Positions 52,529 to 63,486 are shown, numbered from the stretch's first letter. The stretch: DNA of 64,000 bases from Luteibacter jiangsuensis (GCF_030812295.1 NZ_JAUSSK010000002.1:124001-188000); one strand, 5' to 3'. Numbers and translations: made by a program. The notes: generated from the sequence alone by a model not told the origin.

Positions 52529-53683
52529 TCATTCCGGCAGGACGAGGCGGTCGCCCTTCCTCAGCGGACGCAGCGCGTCCATCACCAGCGCGTAGCTGAC
52601 GTGGTCGAAGGTGCGGAACACCATGATGTGGCCACCGAATTCGTCGGGCAATTGCACCTTGCGCGAGGTGTCGCGGCGGTTGTAGTTACCGCTGACCTCG
52701 TCGGGGATCTTCTCGCCCTGGCTCATCACCGTGAAGGTCGTGCCATTGTCGATGCCATCCGCGGATCCCGCCGAGATGGATATGACCTGGCGGCTGCCCA
52801 CGCCGCTCAGGGCGTCGGTGAAACCGATCACACGAGGATCGGCCGGCATCGATTTCGGCGCGTGCGGATAGAAATACGGATCGTATGGCTTGTCCTCGAC
52901 CGGCATCAGGCGGTCGCCCTTGCGCACCTCGAGGGTGGAGTCGACGAGAACCAGGCTGGAGACGTCGCCATTGGTCGCGATGACCTCGGCCGTGCCGATC
53001 ACCGATACCTCGACCCCGCGATCGTCGCCCTTGCCCGTATGCGTGTCGTGGCGCGAATCCTCGCGCCACGGGCTCGGTGCCATGGAGACGTCGCTGTCGA
53101 GTTCGTCGGCCACGAACGAGCCGTGCGAGGGGTTGCCAATCATGTCGACGTTACCGTCCGAACCGCCATGGTCGCGGAAACGGTTGGTCGGGCGGACGAT
53201 GGCCCAGCGCTGGCCGGGCTGGGCGGCATCGAGGTCGCGGGCGTAGATCTTGTTGCCCGGCGTCGCGCGCAGGTGGTTCTCTTCGAAGCCGACCAGGTAC
53301 GGCGAACGCTCGACTTCATCGGCGTCCATCACCCGCAGCTCCTTCAGGAACATGCGCAACTCGCTGAGCGGAATCGCCGGGATGGCGTCGCCATCGGTGC
53401 GCACGCGCGGCTGCAGGCCGATGCGCGGGCCGCCTCCGGTCATCGACAGGTTGAGCACGTCGCCCGGATAGATAAGGTGCGGATTGCGCACCTGCGGATT
53501 CGCCTGCCAGATTTCAGGCCATAGCCAGGGCTTGCTGAGGAAGCGGGCGGAGATGTCCCAAAGGGTGTCGCCCCGGCGCACCGTGTAGGTGTCGGGGTGA
53601 TCGGGACGAATCTGGGCCGCCGCCGCATAGACGGCCACAGTAAAAAACATGCCGCCAAGCAGCATGGCGAACTTCTTGATCAT
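52529..53683 (-). CDS. LysM peptidoglycan-binding protein
   Basis: 384 residues with a signal peptide (about 1-22) and one LysM domain (about 33-82; TVRRGDTLWDISARFLSKPWL, split: YTVRRGDTLWDI, NPHLIYPGDVLNL). The remaining about 290 residues form an unassigned beta-rich domain with repeated GDRLMPVE-type turns. Probably periplasmic and bound to cell wall. Part of the conserved LysM-dprA-topA-tsaC order. Confidence 0.85.
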   Translation of the reverse strand: MIKKFAMLLGGMFFTVAVYAAAAQIRPDHPDTYTVRRGDTLWDISARFLSKPWLWPEIWQANPQVRNPHLIYPGDVLNLSMTGGGPRIGLQPRVRTDGDAIPAIPLSELRMFLKELRVMDADEVERSPYLVGFEENHLRATPGNKIYARDLDAAQPGQRWAIVRPTNRFRDHGGSDGNVDMIGNPSHGSFVADELDSDVSMAPSPWREDSRHDTHTGKGDDRGVEVSVIGTAEVIATNGDVSSLVLVDSTLEVRKGDRLMPVEDKPYDPYFYPHAPKSMPADPRVIGFTDALSGVGSRQVISISAGSADGIDNGTTFTVMSQGEKIPDEVSGNYNRRDTSRKVQLPDEFGGHIMVFRTFDHVSYALVMDALRPLRKGDRLVLPE

Positions 53684-53886
53684 GGCGGGTTTTCCCCCTT
53701 CCCCGGTGCTGTCGCGAGTGTAACTGAATCGTTAACGGGCACAATACGTAAGCCTGCTCGCCCGGTCCCCGGCGCGGGCGTAGAATACCGGGCCATCCTA
53801 CAGACGCCGTTGCTTGGATTTCGCCGATTTGCCCGCAAATCCGGGCACAGGCGCCGCAGCGGCCCGTGAACGTTCAAGGTGACACC

Positions 53887-54390
53887 GTGTCCACCCTCGC
53901 CATCCTGGAATTCCCCGACCCGCGCCTGCGCACCGTCGCCGCCCCGGTCACCGTCTTCGACGCCGAGCTCAAGCAATTCGTCGCCGACATGTACGAAACC
54001 ATGTACGCCGCCAATGGCGTCGGCCTCGCCGCCACCCAGGTCAACGTGCACAAGCGCGTGCTCGTCGCCGACATGAGCGACGACCGCAACGCGCCCCTGG
54101 CGCTGATCAACCCCGAGATCCTGGAAAAGGACGGCCAGCAGGTCTACCAGGAGGGCTGTCTGTCGTTCCCGGGCATCTACGCGGACGTGACCCGCGCCCT
54201 GCGCGTGAAGGTCCGCGCCCAGGATGTCGACGGCAAGGAGATCCTGATCGAGGTGGAAGGCCCCCTGGCCGTGTGCATCCAGCACGAGATGGACCACCTC
54301 GCCGGCAAGGTCTTCGTCGACTACCTGTCGCCGCTGAAACGCGGAATGCTGCTCAAGCGGATGGAAAAACAGCGCAAGGCAAGCGCCTGA
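53887..54390 (+). CDS. def: Peptide deformylase
   Basis: Removes the formyl group from new proteins; metal enzyme of 167 residues. Motif 1 GVGLAATQ (44-51), motif 2 EGCLSFP (C91 ligand), motif 3 HEMDH (133-137). The GTG at 53887 follows AAGG; a GTG seven codons upstream is less likely. First gene of def-fmt-rsmB. Confidence 0.96.
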   Translation: MSTLAILEFPDPRLRTVAAPVTVFDAELKQFVADMYETMYAANGVGLAATQVNVHKRVLVADMSDDRNAPLALINPEILEKDGQQVYQEGCLSFPGIYADVTRALRVKVRAQDVDGKEILIEVEGPLAVCIQHEMDHLAGKVFVDYLSPLKRGMLLKRMEKQRKASA

Positions 54391-54392
54391 CC

Positions 54393-55337
54393 GTGGCCGG
54401 CCGTTCCCTGCGGGTGGTGTTCGCCGGAACGCCCGAGTTCGCCGTGCCCTGCCTCGAGGCCTGCCGCGCCTCGGGCGCGGACGTCGTCGCCGTCTACACC
54501 CAGCCCGACCGGCCCGCCGGCCGCGGCCGCAAGTTGGCCGCCAGCCCGGTGAAGGATGCCGCGCTCGCCGCCGGCATTCCGGTCGAGCAGCCTGAATCGT
54601 TCAAGGCCGAAGCCGACCGCGAGCGGCTTGCGGCATACGCTCCCGACCTCATGGTCGTCGTCGCGTATGGCCTGATCCTGCCGCGCAAGGTATTGGCCAT
54701 TCCACGGCTGGGCTGCTGGAACGTCCACGCTTCGCTGCTGCCGCGCTGGCGCGGCGCCGCGCCGATCCAGCGCGCCATCCTCGCCGGCGACAGCGAGTCG
54801 GGTGTCGACCTCATGCAGATGGAGGCAGGCCTCGACACCGGCCCCGTACTGGTCGAGCGGCGCACGCCGATCGGCGTGGACGACACCGGCGGCAGCCTGC
54901 ACGACCGGCTTTCCGCCCTGGGAGCGGACGCACTCTCCGAAGGCCTGCGCAGGACGCTCGCTGGCGAAACCCTGACCCCTCGGGCCCAGCCCGAGGAAGG
55001 CGTGGTCTACGCGCACAAGCTCGACAAGGCCGAAGCCCGCCTCGATTTTTCCCTGCCGGCAACCGAACTGGAGCGGAAGGTTCGCGCCTTCGATCCCTGG
55101 CCAGTCGCCGAAGCGGATGTCGCGGGTGAGCGCCTGCGCGTCTGGTCCGCCCGCGCCATCGAGGGGGTTCCCGGCGTGCCCGCCGGAGAGGTGATCGCGG
55201 CTTCCCGGGCAGGCATCGACGTGGCTTGCGCGGAAGGCACCCTGCGACTCACCGCCGTGCAACGGGCGGGCGGGCGCCGGATCGGCGCGGCGGATTACCT
55301 CAACGCCCGGCCGGAGCTGAAGCGGGCCGCCTCGTGA
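54393..55337 (+). CDS. fmt: Methionyl-tRNA formyltransferase
   Basis: Formylates initiator Met-tRNA. 314 residues: [17 protein letters not shown] start, [17 protein letters not shown] catalytic signature (HxSLLP...P), and a C-terminal OB-like domain. GTG start two bases after the def stop. Confidence 0.96.
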   Translation: MAGRSLRVVFAGTPEFAVPCLEACRASGADVVAVYTQPDRPAGRGRKLAASPVKDAALAAGIPVEQPESFKAEADRERLAAYAPDLMVVVAYGLILPRKVLAIPRLGCWNVHASLLPRWRGAAPIQRAILAGDSESGVDLMQMEAGLDTGPVLVERRTPIGVDDTGGSLHDRLSALGADALSEGLRRTLAGETLTPRAQPEEGVVYAHKLDKAEARLDFSLPATELERKVRAFDPWPVAEADVAGERLRVWSARAIEGVPGVPAGEVIAASRAGIDVACAEGTLRLTAVQRAGGRRIGAADYLNARPELKRAAS

Positions 55338-56653
55338 CCCGCGCCATCTCGGTACGCGCCCTGGCGGCCGAAGCCCTGGCCGACATCGCCCTTTCCGGGC
55401 ACTCGCTGCGCGAGGTCGCCGACCGCGCCCTGCCCCGACTGCCGGATTCACGCGACCGCGCCCTGCTCACCGCGCTGCTCAACGAGGGAGCCCGCTGGTG
55501 GCCTCGCTTCGACGCGGCGCTCGATCGCCTGCTCGACAAGCCGATCCGGCGCAGCGAACCCGTCGTGCATGCACTGCTGGTCGCCGGGCTGGTGCAACTT
55601 GAAATTCTGGAGTTGCCTGGCTACGCCGCCGTGGCCGCCACGGTCGAGGCGGTTCGCGAATTGCGCCGGCCAAGACTCGCCGGACTGGTCAACGCGGTGC
55701 TTCGCCGGTGGCAGCGTGAACGCGAAACCTTGCTGGCCGAACTCGATGCCGTGCCAGCCACGCGCCATGCGCACCCCGCGTGGCTGGCGCAAGCGATCGC
55801 AAGCGACTGGCCGGCGCAGGTCGACGGCGTCCTCGCCGCCGCGAACATGGAACCACCGCTGATGTTGCGCGCGAACCGCCGCCGCGTGGCACGCGCCGAA
55901 GTGGCGGAAGCCTTGCGTGCCGTCGGCCAGGAGGTCGATCTCCATCCCTGGCTGGACGACGGACTGATCCTGCCGCACAGCACCGACATCACCCGCCTGC
56001 CCGGTTTCGCCCAGGGCCATTTCGCCGTGCAGGACGGCGCCGCACAGGTTCCCGCCGACCTGCTCGGCCTCGCCGACGGCCAACGCGTACTCGACGCGTG
56101 CGCTGCGCCAGGCGGCAAGGCCTGCCATGTGCTGGAGCGGGCGACGGTGTCGTTGGTCGCGGTGGAATCCGAGGCACACCGTGTGCCACGTATCCGGCAG
56201 AACCTGGAGCGGCTGGGCCTCGAGGCCGAGGTCATCGTCGGCGACGCGGGCGACACCACGAGCTGGTGGGACGGACGTCTCTTCGACCGCGTGATGATCG
56301 ATGCGCCGTGCTCGGCCACGGGCGTGATCCGCCGCCGGCCCGACGTACGCCTGCATCGGCGGGCGGGCGACATCGACGCATTGGTTCCGCAGCAGGAACG
56401 CATCCTCGCTGCTTGCTGGAACGTCCTGGCGCCCGGCGGGCGCCTGCTCTACGTCACGTGCTCGCTCTTGCGGCGGGAGAACGAAGGCGTGGTCGCGGCC
56501 TTCCTGGCCGGCCGCGACGATGCCGTCGCCGTGCCATTCACCTTGCCCGTGGGGCAAGCCGCCACCGTGGGCTGGCAGATACTGCCGGGCGACGGTGACC
56601 TCGACGGCATGTACTACGCCCTGTTGGAAAAGTCCGCCATCAACGCCGCATAG
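55334..56653 (+). CDS. rsmB: 16S rRNA m5C967 methyltransferase
   Basis: 439 residues: an N-terminal NusB-like RNA-binding domain (about 1-140) and a SAM methyltransferase domain. SAM motif [10 protein letters not shown]; catalytic cysteines in [15 protein letters not shown] and [15 protein letters not shown] overlaps the fmt stop (GTGA). Its last 40 bases overlap the convergent glycosyltransferase gene. Confidence 0.94.
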   Translation: MTRAISVRALAAEALADIALSGHSLREVADRALPRLPDSRDRALLTALLNEGARWWPRFDAALDRLLDKPIRRSEPVVHALLVAGLVQLEILELPGYAAVAATVEAVRELRRPRLAGLVNAVLRRWQRERETLLAELDAVPATRHAHPAWLAQAIASDWPAQVDGVLAAANMEPPLMLRANRRRVARAEVAEALRAVGQEVDLHPWLDDGLILPHSTDITRLPGFAQGHFAVQDGAAQVPADLLGLADGQRVLDACAAPGGKACHVLERATVSLVAVESEAHRVPRIRQNLERLGLEAEVIVGDAGDTTSWWDGRLFDRVMIDAPCSATGVIRRRPDVRLHRRAGDIDALVPQQERILAACWNVLAPGGRLLYVTCSLLRRENEGVVAAFLAGRDDAVAVPFTLPVGQAATVGWQILPGDGDLDGMYYALLEKSAINAA

Positions 56654-57750
56654 ACGGCTTCCGTGGCATCCACGAAGCGATCCATCCCGAACTCGGCCTG
56701 CGCATGGGCGCGTGCGGCGGCGCCCATCGCGGGAAGCGATGCGCGCGCGGCCAGCAAGGCACGCAAGGCGTCGGCGATGGCCGCCCGGTCGCGTGCCCGC
56801 ACGACCCAGCCGTCTTCGCCCTGGCGGATGTTCTCGGGAAGACCCGCGTAGTCGCTGACCAGTACCGGCTTGCCCATCGCCATCATTTCACGGCAGGCGA
56901 ACGAGATCGTCTCGACGTCCCAGGACAAGACGAAGCCCGCATCCAGCGCGGCCACCATCGGGCGCACATCGGCCAACCGGCCCGTGAAATGGACCTGCGG
57001 CGCGACACCCAGCGCCTCGATCCGGGCGAGGTCCTCCGCGCCGGGCATCCCGCCGGCGAGAACCACCCGCAGGCGCGCGCGCTCGTCCGGCGCCAGCGAG
57101 GCCATCGCTTCGACCAGATCCATCCAGCCCTTGTAGCGCGCGGTACCGGCATTGCTGCCGATCAACAGGGGGCCGGTCCCGGTGTCCGGCGCCAGCCACG
57201 CCGCACGCTGCTCCGGTTCCGGTTCGCGCGGCGTGAACCGGTCGATGTCCACGCCATTGAAGACCGTGGCCACGCGGCAACGCTTGTAAGGAGAGGCCAG
57301 CAACTGGCGCCGCACGAAGTCGCACACGGCGATGACCTGGTCGGTGCCGAAGCGCGAGCGCCAGGCATGTCCGGGGCCGGTCATGGGTTTCGAGTTGTGC
57401 TTGGTCAGGACGATGGGGGGACGAGGCCGCATGCCACGCGCGGCCGACATGACCAGCCGATGGTCCGCCGAGCCATTCACATGGACGAGGTCGAACCGCT
57501 CGCTCCGCAGGTAATCGGCAAGCTGCCGCCGCGCACGACGACGTGCCGGAAGACGGCCGAGTCCGTTCGGGAACGGCTGGTCGAGTACGCGCACACCGGC
57601 GATCGCGCGCGCTTCGCGGTTGAGGCGGCTGCCGGGCGGCGCGGCGACATGCACCTCATGGCGGCCCGCAAGCCCTTGCGCCAGGCCGATGATGTAAGTG
57701 GTGTGACCGCCGCCGTCGCCGTCGTGGAAGTTCGTGAAAAGGAGCTTCAT
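56614..57750 (-). CDS. Family 4 glycosyltransferase
   Basis: 378 residues, GT-B fold. N-terminal FTNFHDGDGGGHTTYIIGLA, central VFNGVDIDRFTP and LLIGSNAGTARYKGW, and the C-terminal EX7E-type region SFACREMMAMGKPVLVSDYAG (split: CREMMAMGKPVL). A typical GT4 of LPS core or O-chain synthesis. Starts from ATG 57750, divergent from the O-antigen ligase gene. Donor and acceptor unknown. Confidence 0.85.
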   Translation of the reverse strand: MKLLFTNFHDGDGGGHTTYIIGLAQGLAGRHEVHVAAPPGSRLNREARAIAGVRVLDQPFPNGLGRLPARRRARRQLADYLRSERFDLVHVNGSADHRLVMSAARGMRPRPPIVLTKHNSKPMTGPGHAWRSRFGTDQVIAVCDFVRRQLLASPYKRCRVATVFNGVDIDRFTPREPEPEQRAAWLAPDTGTGPLLIGSNAGTARYKGWMDLVEAMASLAPDERARLRVVLAGGMPGAEDLARIEALGVAPQVHFTGRLADVRPMVAALDAGFVLSWDVETISFACREMMAMGKPVLVSDYAGLPENIRQGEDGWVVRARDRAAIADALRALLAARASLPAMGAAARAHAQAEFGMDRFVDATEAVYAALMADFSNRA

Positions 57751-57894
57751 CGCCCTGGGTCGGTCCTTGCCGAAGCTGAATTCTGGCCGGCCCGCGAGGA
57801 TCGTCTCGGAGCGGCATCGGCCATCCGGTAAAGTACCATCTGGGTCGCCATGCGGCGTAGCCGCCATGCCGTCCCGATCCAAGCCAGGTGTCGA

Positions 57895-59151
57895 GTGCTC
57901 GAAAAAACCAACCCGTGGCGCATATGGATCGTCTCGCTGCTGATCGCGATGATGCCGCTGTCGTTCGCGCTTCCGATCAAGGCGAAGGCCATTCCCGCCG
58001 CCATCCTGTTCCTCCTCGGCGCCTGGATGCTCATCCGCGATCCCGAGGCACGCGCAGCCGTCCGTCGTGCACGCTGGGTGCTGGGCCCGGCGGCACTGGC
58101 CTTCGCGTTCTGGCTGGTGAATGTCGCCATCCACGGCATCGACTGGCGTGAGTTCGACGTCACCTCGCATATCCTGGCCTTCCTGGTCATCGCCGTCAGC
58201 TTCGCCAGTCCGCTGCGGCCGATCGTGCTGCGCATCGGCTTCGGCGTTTCCGCCGGCGTGCTAGGGATCGTCTGCCTGGAGCAGCACTACATCGAGGGCA
58301 TCGACCGCGTCTACGGGATCAACAACGGGCTGTGGGGTGCCATCGAATTCGGCATGTTCATGCTCGTGCTGGCGCTGATCGCCGTGGTGCAGGCCCTGCG
58401 CAGCGAACTCGGCCGGGGCGAGCGCGTGCTGCATATCGTCTGCGCCGCCCTGGGCATCTACGGCGCCCTGCTGACGCAGAGCCGCGGGCCACTCCTCGCC
58501 TTCCTGCCGGTGTTCGCCATCGTGGTGCTGATCCAGTCCCGACGGACCGGCCGCTGGCGCGACGGCCTTGTATTCCTCGTGGTCGGCATCGCCGCCGCCG
58601 CGGGCGCGGCGGCGACCATGCACGGCGAGGTGCTGACCCGCTTCGCCGCGGTGACGGAGGAAATGTCCACGTATAGCGAGCAGGATGCCAGCGGCGCCGT
58701 TCGCGAACGCCTGGAGATGTGGCGCACCGCGACCATGGCGCTGGACGACCACCCGCTGGCGGGCGTGGGGCTGAACCAGTTCGGCGACTATGCGCGGGCG
58801 CGCATCGCCGAGGGCAAGGTCAACGCCACCGTGGAACGCTACGACCACCCGCACAGCGAATATCTCGAATGGGCGGTGACCGGTGGCCTGCCGGGACTGG
58901 CCGTGCTCGTCCTGCTGTTCGGCGCCGCCCTGGTGTTCTTCCTGCGATACGCGCTGCATCCGGACAACGCCATCGCCATGCCGGCCATCGCGGGCCTCAG
59001 CACCGTGTGCATGTACACCCTCTGCGCGCTGACGGACAACGTGTTCTACCGCCCGATGCCGCATTCGCTCTATTTCTTCCTCACGCTGGGCCTCGCCGTC
59101 TACATAGGCCGCCTGCTGAATGCGGTCGAACGACCGGCCGCGGTGCGCTGA
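57895..59151 (+). CDS. O-antigen ligase family membrane protein
   Basis: About 418 residues with ten to twelve membrane spans and one large periplasmic loop near DQDASGAVRERLEMWRTATMAL and the HPLAGVGLNQFGDY block, the WaaL/Wzy_C hallmark. It probably joins O-chain to lipid A-core. The GTG at 57895 is favoured by an AGG before it; an in-frame ATG at 57850 is the alternative. Confidence 0.8.
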   Translation: MLEKTNPWRIWIVSLLIAMMPLSFALPIKAKAIPAAILFLLGAWMLIRDPEARAAVRRARWVLGPAALAFAFWLVNVAIHGIDWREFDVTSHILAFLVIAVSFASPLRPIVLRIGFGVSAGVLGIVCLEQHYIEGIDRVYGINNGLWGAIEFGMFMLVLALIAVVQALRSELGRGERVLHIVCAALGIYGALLTQSRGPLLAFLPVFAIVVLIQSRRTGRWRDGLVFLVVGIAAAAGAAATMHGEVLTRFAAVTEEMSTYSEQDASGAVRERLEMWRTATMALDDHPLAGVGLNQFGDYARARIAEGKVNATVERYDHPHSEYLEWAVTGGLPGLAVLVLLFGAALVFFLRYALHPDNAIAMPAIAGLSTVCMYTLCALTDNVFYRPMPHSLYFFLTLGLAVYIGRLLNAVERPAAVR

Positions 59152-59154
59152 CGC

Positions 59155-60153
59155 GTGGCTTCCATCCATCTGATCGCCTGGAACAACGGCCGTGGCCTCA
59201 GCCACGACATCCGCTTGCTGGAGGATGCGCTGCTCGCGCTGGGGCACGAGGTGTCGATCACCTCGGTGCCGCGCCGTAGCCGCGGCCTGCCCTGGCGCGC
59301 CTGGTGGCAGCGGCTGCGTATGCATGCGCGCTGGCTGGCCCGCCGGGGCCCGCGCCGCTACGACCTGGGTATCACGCTCGAACACGTGCATGCGGCGTAT
59401 CTGCCGCTCGCCCGGCGCAACGCGCTCGTGCCGAATCCGGAATGGCTTTCGCGCCGCGACCGGCGCCAGCTGTATCGCTTCGACGCGATCCTGTGCAAGA
59501 CCACCATCGCGCGCGACACCTTCGCCGCGCAGGGCCTACCGGTGCACGTCATCGGGTTCCAGAGCATCGATTGCCGCCGTGGAGGCATCGAACGGAGCCG
59601 CGACTTCCTCCACCTCGCCGGCGCCAGCCGGATGAAAGGGACGGAACGGCTGCTGGATGTCTGGCGCCGCCACCCGGAGTGGCCCACGTTGCATGTGCTG
59701 CAATCGCCTTCCACCGCGCGCGGTGAGCAAGTCGACACGGCCGCGAACCTGGATCACCGCGTCACCTATGTCGATGACATCGAGGACATCCGGCGACTGC
59801 AGAACGCGCACGCCTTCCACCTGTGCCTCTCGGAAGCCGAAGGCTGGGGTCACTACATCGTCGAGGCGATGAGTTGTGGCGCCGTCGTCCTCGCCACGGA
59901 CGCGCCGCCGATGAACGAGCTCGTGGGCGAAGACCGGGGCCTGCTCGTCACGGCGCACGAAAACGGCACGCTCAACGCGTCCGCGCTGTGGCGATTCGAC
60001 GAGGCCGCCCTGGCGGCATGCGTCGAGCGTGCCGCCGGCATGTCCAACCAGGAGCTGCACCGCCTCGGGGAAAACGCGCGGCGCTGGTACGAAAACAACC
60101 AGAACGGGTTCGCCGGAAGGTTGCGTGGCGCGCTCGCCCACCTGCTCGGGTAG
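59155..60153 (+). CDS. Glycosyltransferase of the GT-B fold
   Basis: 332 residues, GTG start three bases after the ligase stop. GT4-like features are an N-terminal WNNGRGLSHDIRLLE, the central FLHLAGASRMKGTERLL and the C-terminal LSEAEGWGHYIVEAMSCGAVV (EGWG...E). Operon with the O-antigen ligase. Sugar specificity unknown. Confidence 0.8.
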   Translation: MASIHLIAWNNGRGLSHDIRLLEDALLALGHEVSITSVPRRSRGLPWRAWWQRLRMHARWLARRGPRRYDLGITLEHVHAAYLPLARRNALVPNPEWLSRRDRRQLYRFDAILCKTTIARDTFAAQGLPVHVIGFQSIDCRRGGIERSRDFLHLAGASRMKGTERLLDVWRRHPEWPTLHVLQSPSTARGEQVDTAANLDHRVTYVDDIEDIRRLQNAHAFHLCLSEAEGWGHYIVEAMSCGAVVLATDAPPMNELVGEDRGLLVTAHENGTLNASALWRFDEAALAACVERAAGMSNQELHRLGENARRWYENNQNGFAGRLRGALAHLLG

Positions 60154-60254
60154 CCGGCGCCCGGCGCTGTCCACGCCGCACAGACGGAGGGAGCGGTAGG
60201 ACTAAAGTCAGCCATTTCCGTCATGGTGCGTTTAGAATTCATGATCCCTTAACG

Positions 60255-62210
60255 GTGACGACGCCCTTGTCCAACAGCGCCTATACCCGATCGGAACATC
60301 TCCGTGCCCTCTGGCCGTGGCTACCGCTATGGGCCGCGATGGCGTTGCTCGCCATCTTCGCGCACGGCCCGATGCCGATGTTCTCCACGCGAACGCTCGC
60401 CGTCGCCTGGGAGATGTGGGCGCACGGCCATTGGCTGGTGCCACACATCAACGGCGACCCGTACAGCGAAAAGGCGCCCCTGCTGTTCTGGATGATCCAC
60501 GCCGGCTGGGCCGTATTCGGCGTCGGCGACGTGTGGCCACGCATCCTCGAGGTGATCTTCGGCGGCGTGCAGCTGGTGCTCGCATCCGTCCTAGCGGGGC
60601 GCCTGTTCCCCACCCGGCCGTGGGTGGCCAAGGCCACGCCGTGGTTGTTGATGGCGCTGGCGTACGCGTTCCTGTTCGGCCTGCAGATCATGTACGAGGT
60701 GCTCCTCGTGGTCTGGGTGCTCGCCGCGCTCCTCTGTCTCACGCCTACCGCCACACGGGCGCAACCGCGATGGTGGTTGTTCGGCCTGATGATCGGTGCC
60801 GGTCTCCTCACCAAGGGACCGGTGATGGTGGTGCACGTGCTGTTCCCGTTCCTGCTCGGGCCGCTATGGAACGATTGGGCCCGACAGAACAAGGCCCGCT
60901 GGTACGGCTTCGGCGTCCTCGGCCTCCTGCTCGGCTTCGCGATCCTGCTCGCATGGGCGATTCCCGCCGGTGAATCCGGGGGCGAGGCCTATCGCCAGCG
61001 CCTGTTCTTCACCCAGACCGCGGGGCGCGTCGTCGACGCGAAGGCGCAGGACCTGCAGAACCATGCCCGGCCGGCCTGGTACTACTTCCTTTTCCTGCCG
61101 GTGCTCCTGTTCCCGCTCAGCGGCTGGTTGCGCGGCATCGTCGCCGTACCCACCGCGCTGTTCCGCCGGCCCTGGCGTGCGGGCACCGCCGCCGCCCTGG
61201 TCTGCGCGGGTGTGTCCCTGTTACTCCTGCTGGCCTCGGCCGCCGGCGGGCACTTCCCCGGCTGGGTCGAGAAGACCCTGGCGGTGCTCGTGTTGCTGCC
61301 GCTGTTCGTCGCGCTTGCACGGCAACCGCTCGAACCGGGCCTGCGCTTCCTCGTGGCCTGGCTGCTGCCCACCCTGCTCACTTTCTCGCTGATCACCGGC
61401 AAGCAGCTCTATTACGTGCTGCCCGAGCTGGCGGGCGCCACCATGCTGGTCGCCGCGTCGGTCGCCGACCTGCGCGAACGCCACAAGGGATTGGCTTCGC
61501 ACTATGCCTTGGGCACGTGGCCGCTTTCGCTGGGCGCCTTCCTGCTCGCCATCGTGTTGTTCGCCATGCCGTCGGTGGTGCCGTCGCGTTTCCCGGACAA
61601 CATCTGGCTCGTGGGCATGGCGCCGTATGCGCGCTTCTTCGGCGTGATCTTCATCGTGCTGGGCGCACTGCTGCTGCTTCGCGGCCGGGGCGAGATGCGC
61701 CGGCTGGCCTTCGCCGGCCTCATCGGCACGGTGGCGCTCAACGCGCTCTTCACCCTGGGCCTGTGGTACCGCTACGACCTCACCCCCGCCTCGCTTTTCC
61801 TCGGCCAGGCGGATGCCGCCGGACGGCCGATCGGCAACCTCGGTGTCTCGTACAACGGCCAGTACCACTTCGCCGGCCGGCTGATGCATCCGATCGCGCG
61901 GTTGAAGGTCGCGCCGGGCATGCCCGCGCAGGTGGACGAGGACGACGACGACGTGGTGCACGACGGCGATACCCTGGACGACTTCGCCCGCCGCCATCCG
62001 GATGGCCTGGTGATCTCCTACGCCAAGCATCCGCCCGCGAATGCCTTCCGTTATGCGCGCCTGATCCAGCCTTCGCGCACGGGATGGCTGATGATCTGGG
62101 ACGCGCCGACGCTCAACGCCTTGCAGAACGGGCGGCTTCCGGCCGAGCCGCGGCAACCGACCCTGCTCTATCCGCAGGATTACTGGCGCACGCGGACGGC
62201 ACTCCGGTGA
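60255..62210 (+). CDS. ArnT-like membrane glycosyltransferase
   Basis: About 651 residues with at least ten membrane spans. The first periplasmic loop has WAHGHWLVPHINGDPYSEKAPLLFW (split: DPYSEKAPLLFW), the PMT/ArnT signature where the sugar-phosphate lipid docks. Such enzymes add a sugar (for example L-Ara4N) to lipid A or to glycans. No arn genes for L-Ara4N are present, so the donor is open. GTG start at 60255. Confidence 0.82.
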   Translation: MTTPLSNSAYTRSEHLRALWPWLPLWAAMALLAIFAHGPMPMFSTRTLAVAWEMWAHGHWLVPHINGDPYSEKAPLLFWMIHAGWAVFGVGDVWPRILEVIFGGVQLVLASVLAGRLFPTRPWVAKATPWLLMALAYAFLFGLQIMYEVLLVVWVLAALLCLTPTATRAQPRWWLFGLMIGAGLLTKGPVMVVHVLFPFLLGPLWNDWARQNKARWYGFGVLGLLLGFAILLAWAIPAGESGGEAYRQRLFFTQTAGRVVDAKAQDLQNHARPAWYYFLFLPVLLFPLSGWLRGIVAVPTALFRRPWRAGTAAALVCAGVSLLLLLASAAGGHFPGWVEKTLAVLVLLPLFVALARQPLEPGLRFLVAWLLPTLLTFSLITGKQLYYVLPELAGATMLVAASVADLRERHKGLASHYALGTWPLSLGAFLLAIVLFAMPSVVPSRFPDNIWLVGMAPYARFFGVIFIVLGALLLLRGRGEMRRLAFAGLIGTVALNALFTLGLWYRYDLTPASLFLGQADAAGRPIGNLGVSYNGQYHFAGRLMHPIARLKVAPGMPAQVDEDDDDVVHDGDTLDDFARRHPDGLVISYAKHPPANAFRYARLIQPSRTGWLMIWDAPTLNALQNGRLPAEPRQPTLLYPQDYWRTRTALR

Positions 62211-62530
62211 CCGATCCCCTCGTCGAACGGCTGCGCGCCCAGATCGGCGGCGTCCGCGACGGGGCCTTGTTGCGTTTTTCGATCGGTAACGCACTGCTGG
62301 GCGACGGCCGGTACGTCGACGCCGCGCAGTCGTTCCGCGAGGCGCTGGCATTCGATCCAGCCTATTCCGCGGCCTGGAAGCTACTGGGCAAGGCCTTGTT
62401 GGCGGTGGACGACGAAGAAGGCGCCGCCGCCGCGTGGAGCACCGGCATCGACACCGCCACCCGGCGCGGGGACATCCAGGCGGCGAAGGAAATGACCGTC
62501 TTCCTCAACCGGCTTTCGCGGCCGCGTTGA
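62207..62530 (+). CDS. Tetratricopeptide-like small protein
   Basis: 107 residues, at least two TPR-type helix pairs (ALLRFSIGNALLGDGRYVDAAQSFREALAFDPAYSAAW, in parts: LGDGRYVDAAQSFREAL, FDPAYSAAWKLLGKAL). GTG overlaps the ArnT-like stop (GTGA), so coupled translation. Probably a partner-binding protein in glycan assembly. Confidence 0.75.
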   Translation: MTDPLVERLRAQIGGVRDGALLRFSIGNALLGDGRYVDAAQSFREALAFDPAYSAAWKLLGKALLAVDDEEGAAAAWSTGIDTATRRGDIQAAKEMTVFLNRLSRPR

Positions 62531-63410
62531 GCTTGTAGGGGTCGGGGCGGTCGTGCGCGGTATAGCGCTTGTAGTGCCACTGGTACTGCGGGAAGGCACG
62601 CTCCACGCAACGTTCCACGCCCCGGTTCAGCGCCGTGCAGGCGATCTTCAGGTCCGTGCTGTCGATGCCTTCCGGTGCGGGCAACACGTGGATGCGGAAA
62701 CCCTCGCCATCGGGCAGGCGCTCGGCGAAGCTGAATAGCACCGTCGCTCCCGTGCGTGCCGCGAGCCGCGGCAGCAACACCATGGTGAGCGCATCGACGC
62801 CGAAGAACGGCGCGAACTCGCCCTCCCCTTCGCGCGGCTTCTGGTCCGGCAGGATGCCGACGGTGCCACCGGCGCCCAGGCGCTTGAACAAGGTACGCAC
62901 CCCGGCGCCTTCCGCCCTCACCTGCTCGGGCGCGAGCTTGCCGCGCACCTTGCGCAGCAGCGCCTCGATCGCCTTGATGCGTGGCGGGCGATAGAGGATG
63001 GCCATCGGCGTCTTGCTGCATAGCCAGTAGTTCAGCAGCTCCCAGCACCCGAGGTGTGGAGCGGCCACGATGACACCCTTGCCCGACGCGAGCGCCTCGG
63101 CGAACAACTCGCCACCGACCACTTCGCGAACCATGCCCAGCGATTTCTCGGCGCCGCCGCCCCAGATCGCCGCCACCTCGGTCACCGACTTGCCCGATTC
63201 CTCCATGGTCCGGCGCAGCAGGTCGGCACGTTCCGCCTCGGACAACTCCGGGCGGGTCAGGCGCAGGTTCACCGCGCTGTAGCGGGCGCTGCGCGAATGG
63301 GCGCGTAGCGAGCGCCGGCCGATCCAGGCACCCATGGCATGGACCGTACGCAGCGGGAACAGGCTCACCAGCCTGAGCAGGAGATAAAGGAGATAGATGT
63401 CCGGGCGCAT
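62505..63410 (-). CDS. LpxL/LpxM-like lipid A acyltransferase family
   Basis: 301 residues. N-terminal anchor ([21 protein letters not shown]) and the HX4E motif HLGCWE, then [11 protein letters not shown] and FFGVDALTM blocks (DQxPxxG...FFG). A second LpxL-type gene in this window beside the pigment-cluster one. It overlaps the TPR gene end by 26 bases. It likely adds a secondary acyl chain to lipid A. Confidence 0.86.
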   Translation of the reverse strand: MRPDIYLLYLLLRLVSLFPLRTVHAMGAWIGRRSLRAHSRSARYSAVNLRLTRPELSEAERADLLRRTMEESGKSVTEVAAIWGGGAEKSLGMVREVVGGELFAEALASGKGVIVAAPHLGCWELLNYWLCSKTPMAILYRPPRIKAIEALLRKVRGKLAPEQVRAEGAGVRTLFKRLGAGGTVGILPDQKPREGEGEFAPFFGVDALTMVLLPRLAARTGATVLFSFAERLPDGEGFRIHVLPAPEGIDSTDLKIACTALNRGVERCVERAFPQYQWHYKRYTAHDRPDPYKLNAAAKAG

Positions 63411-63486
63411 TCCGCGAAGTGTAACCCGCCTGCAAACGGCCTCGTTCGCCATTAAGCTTGGCGCCCATCCGCCGCTAAGCCTATCC

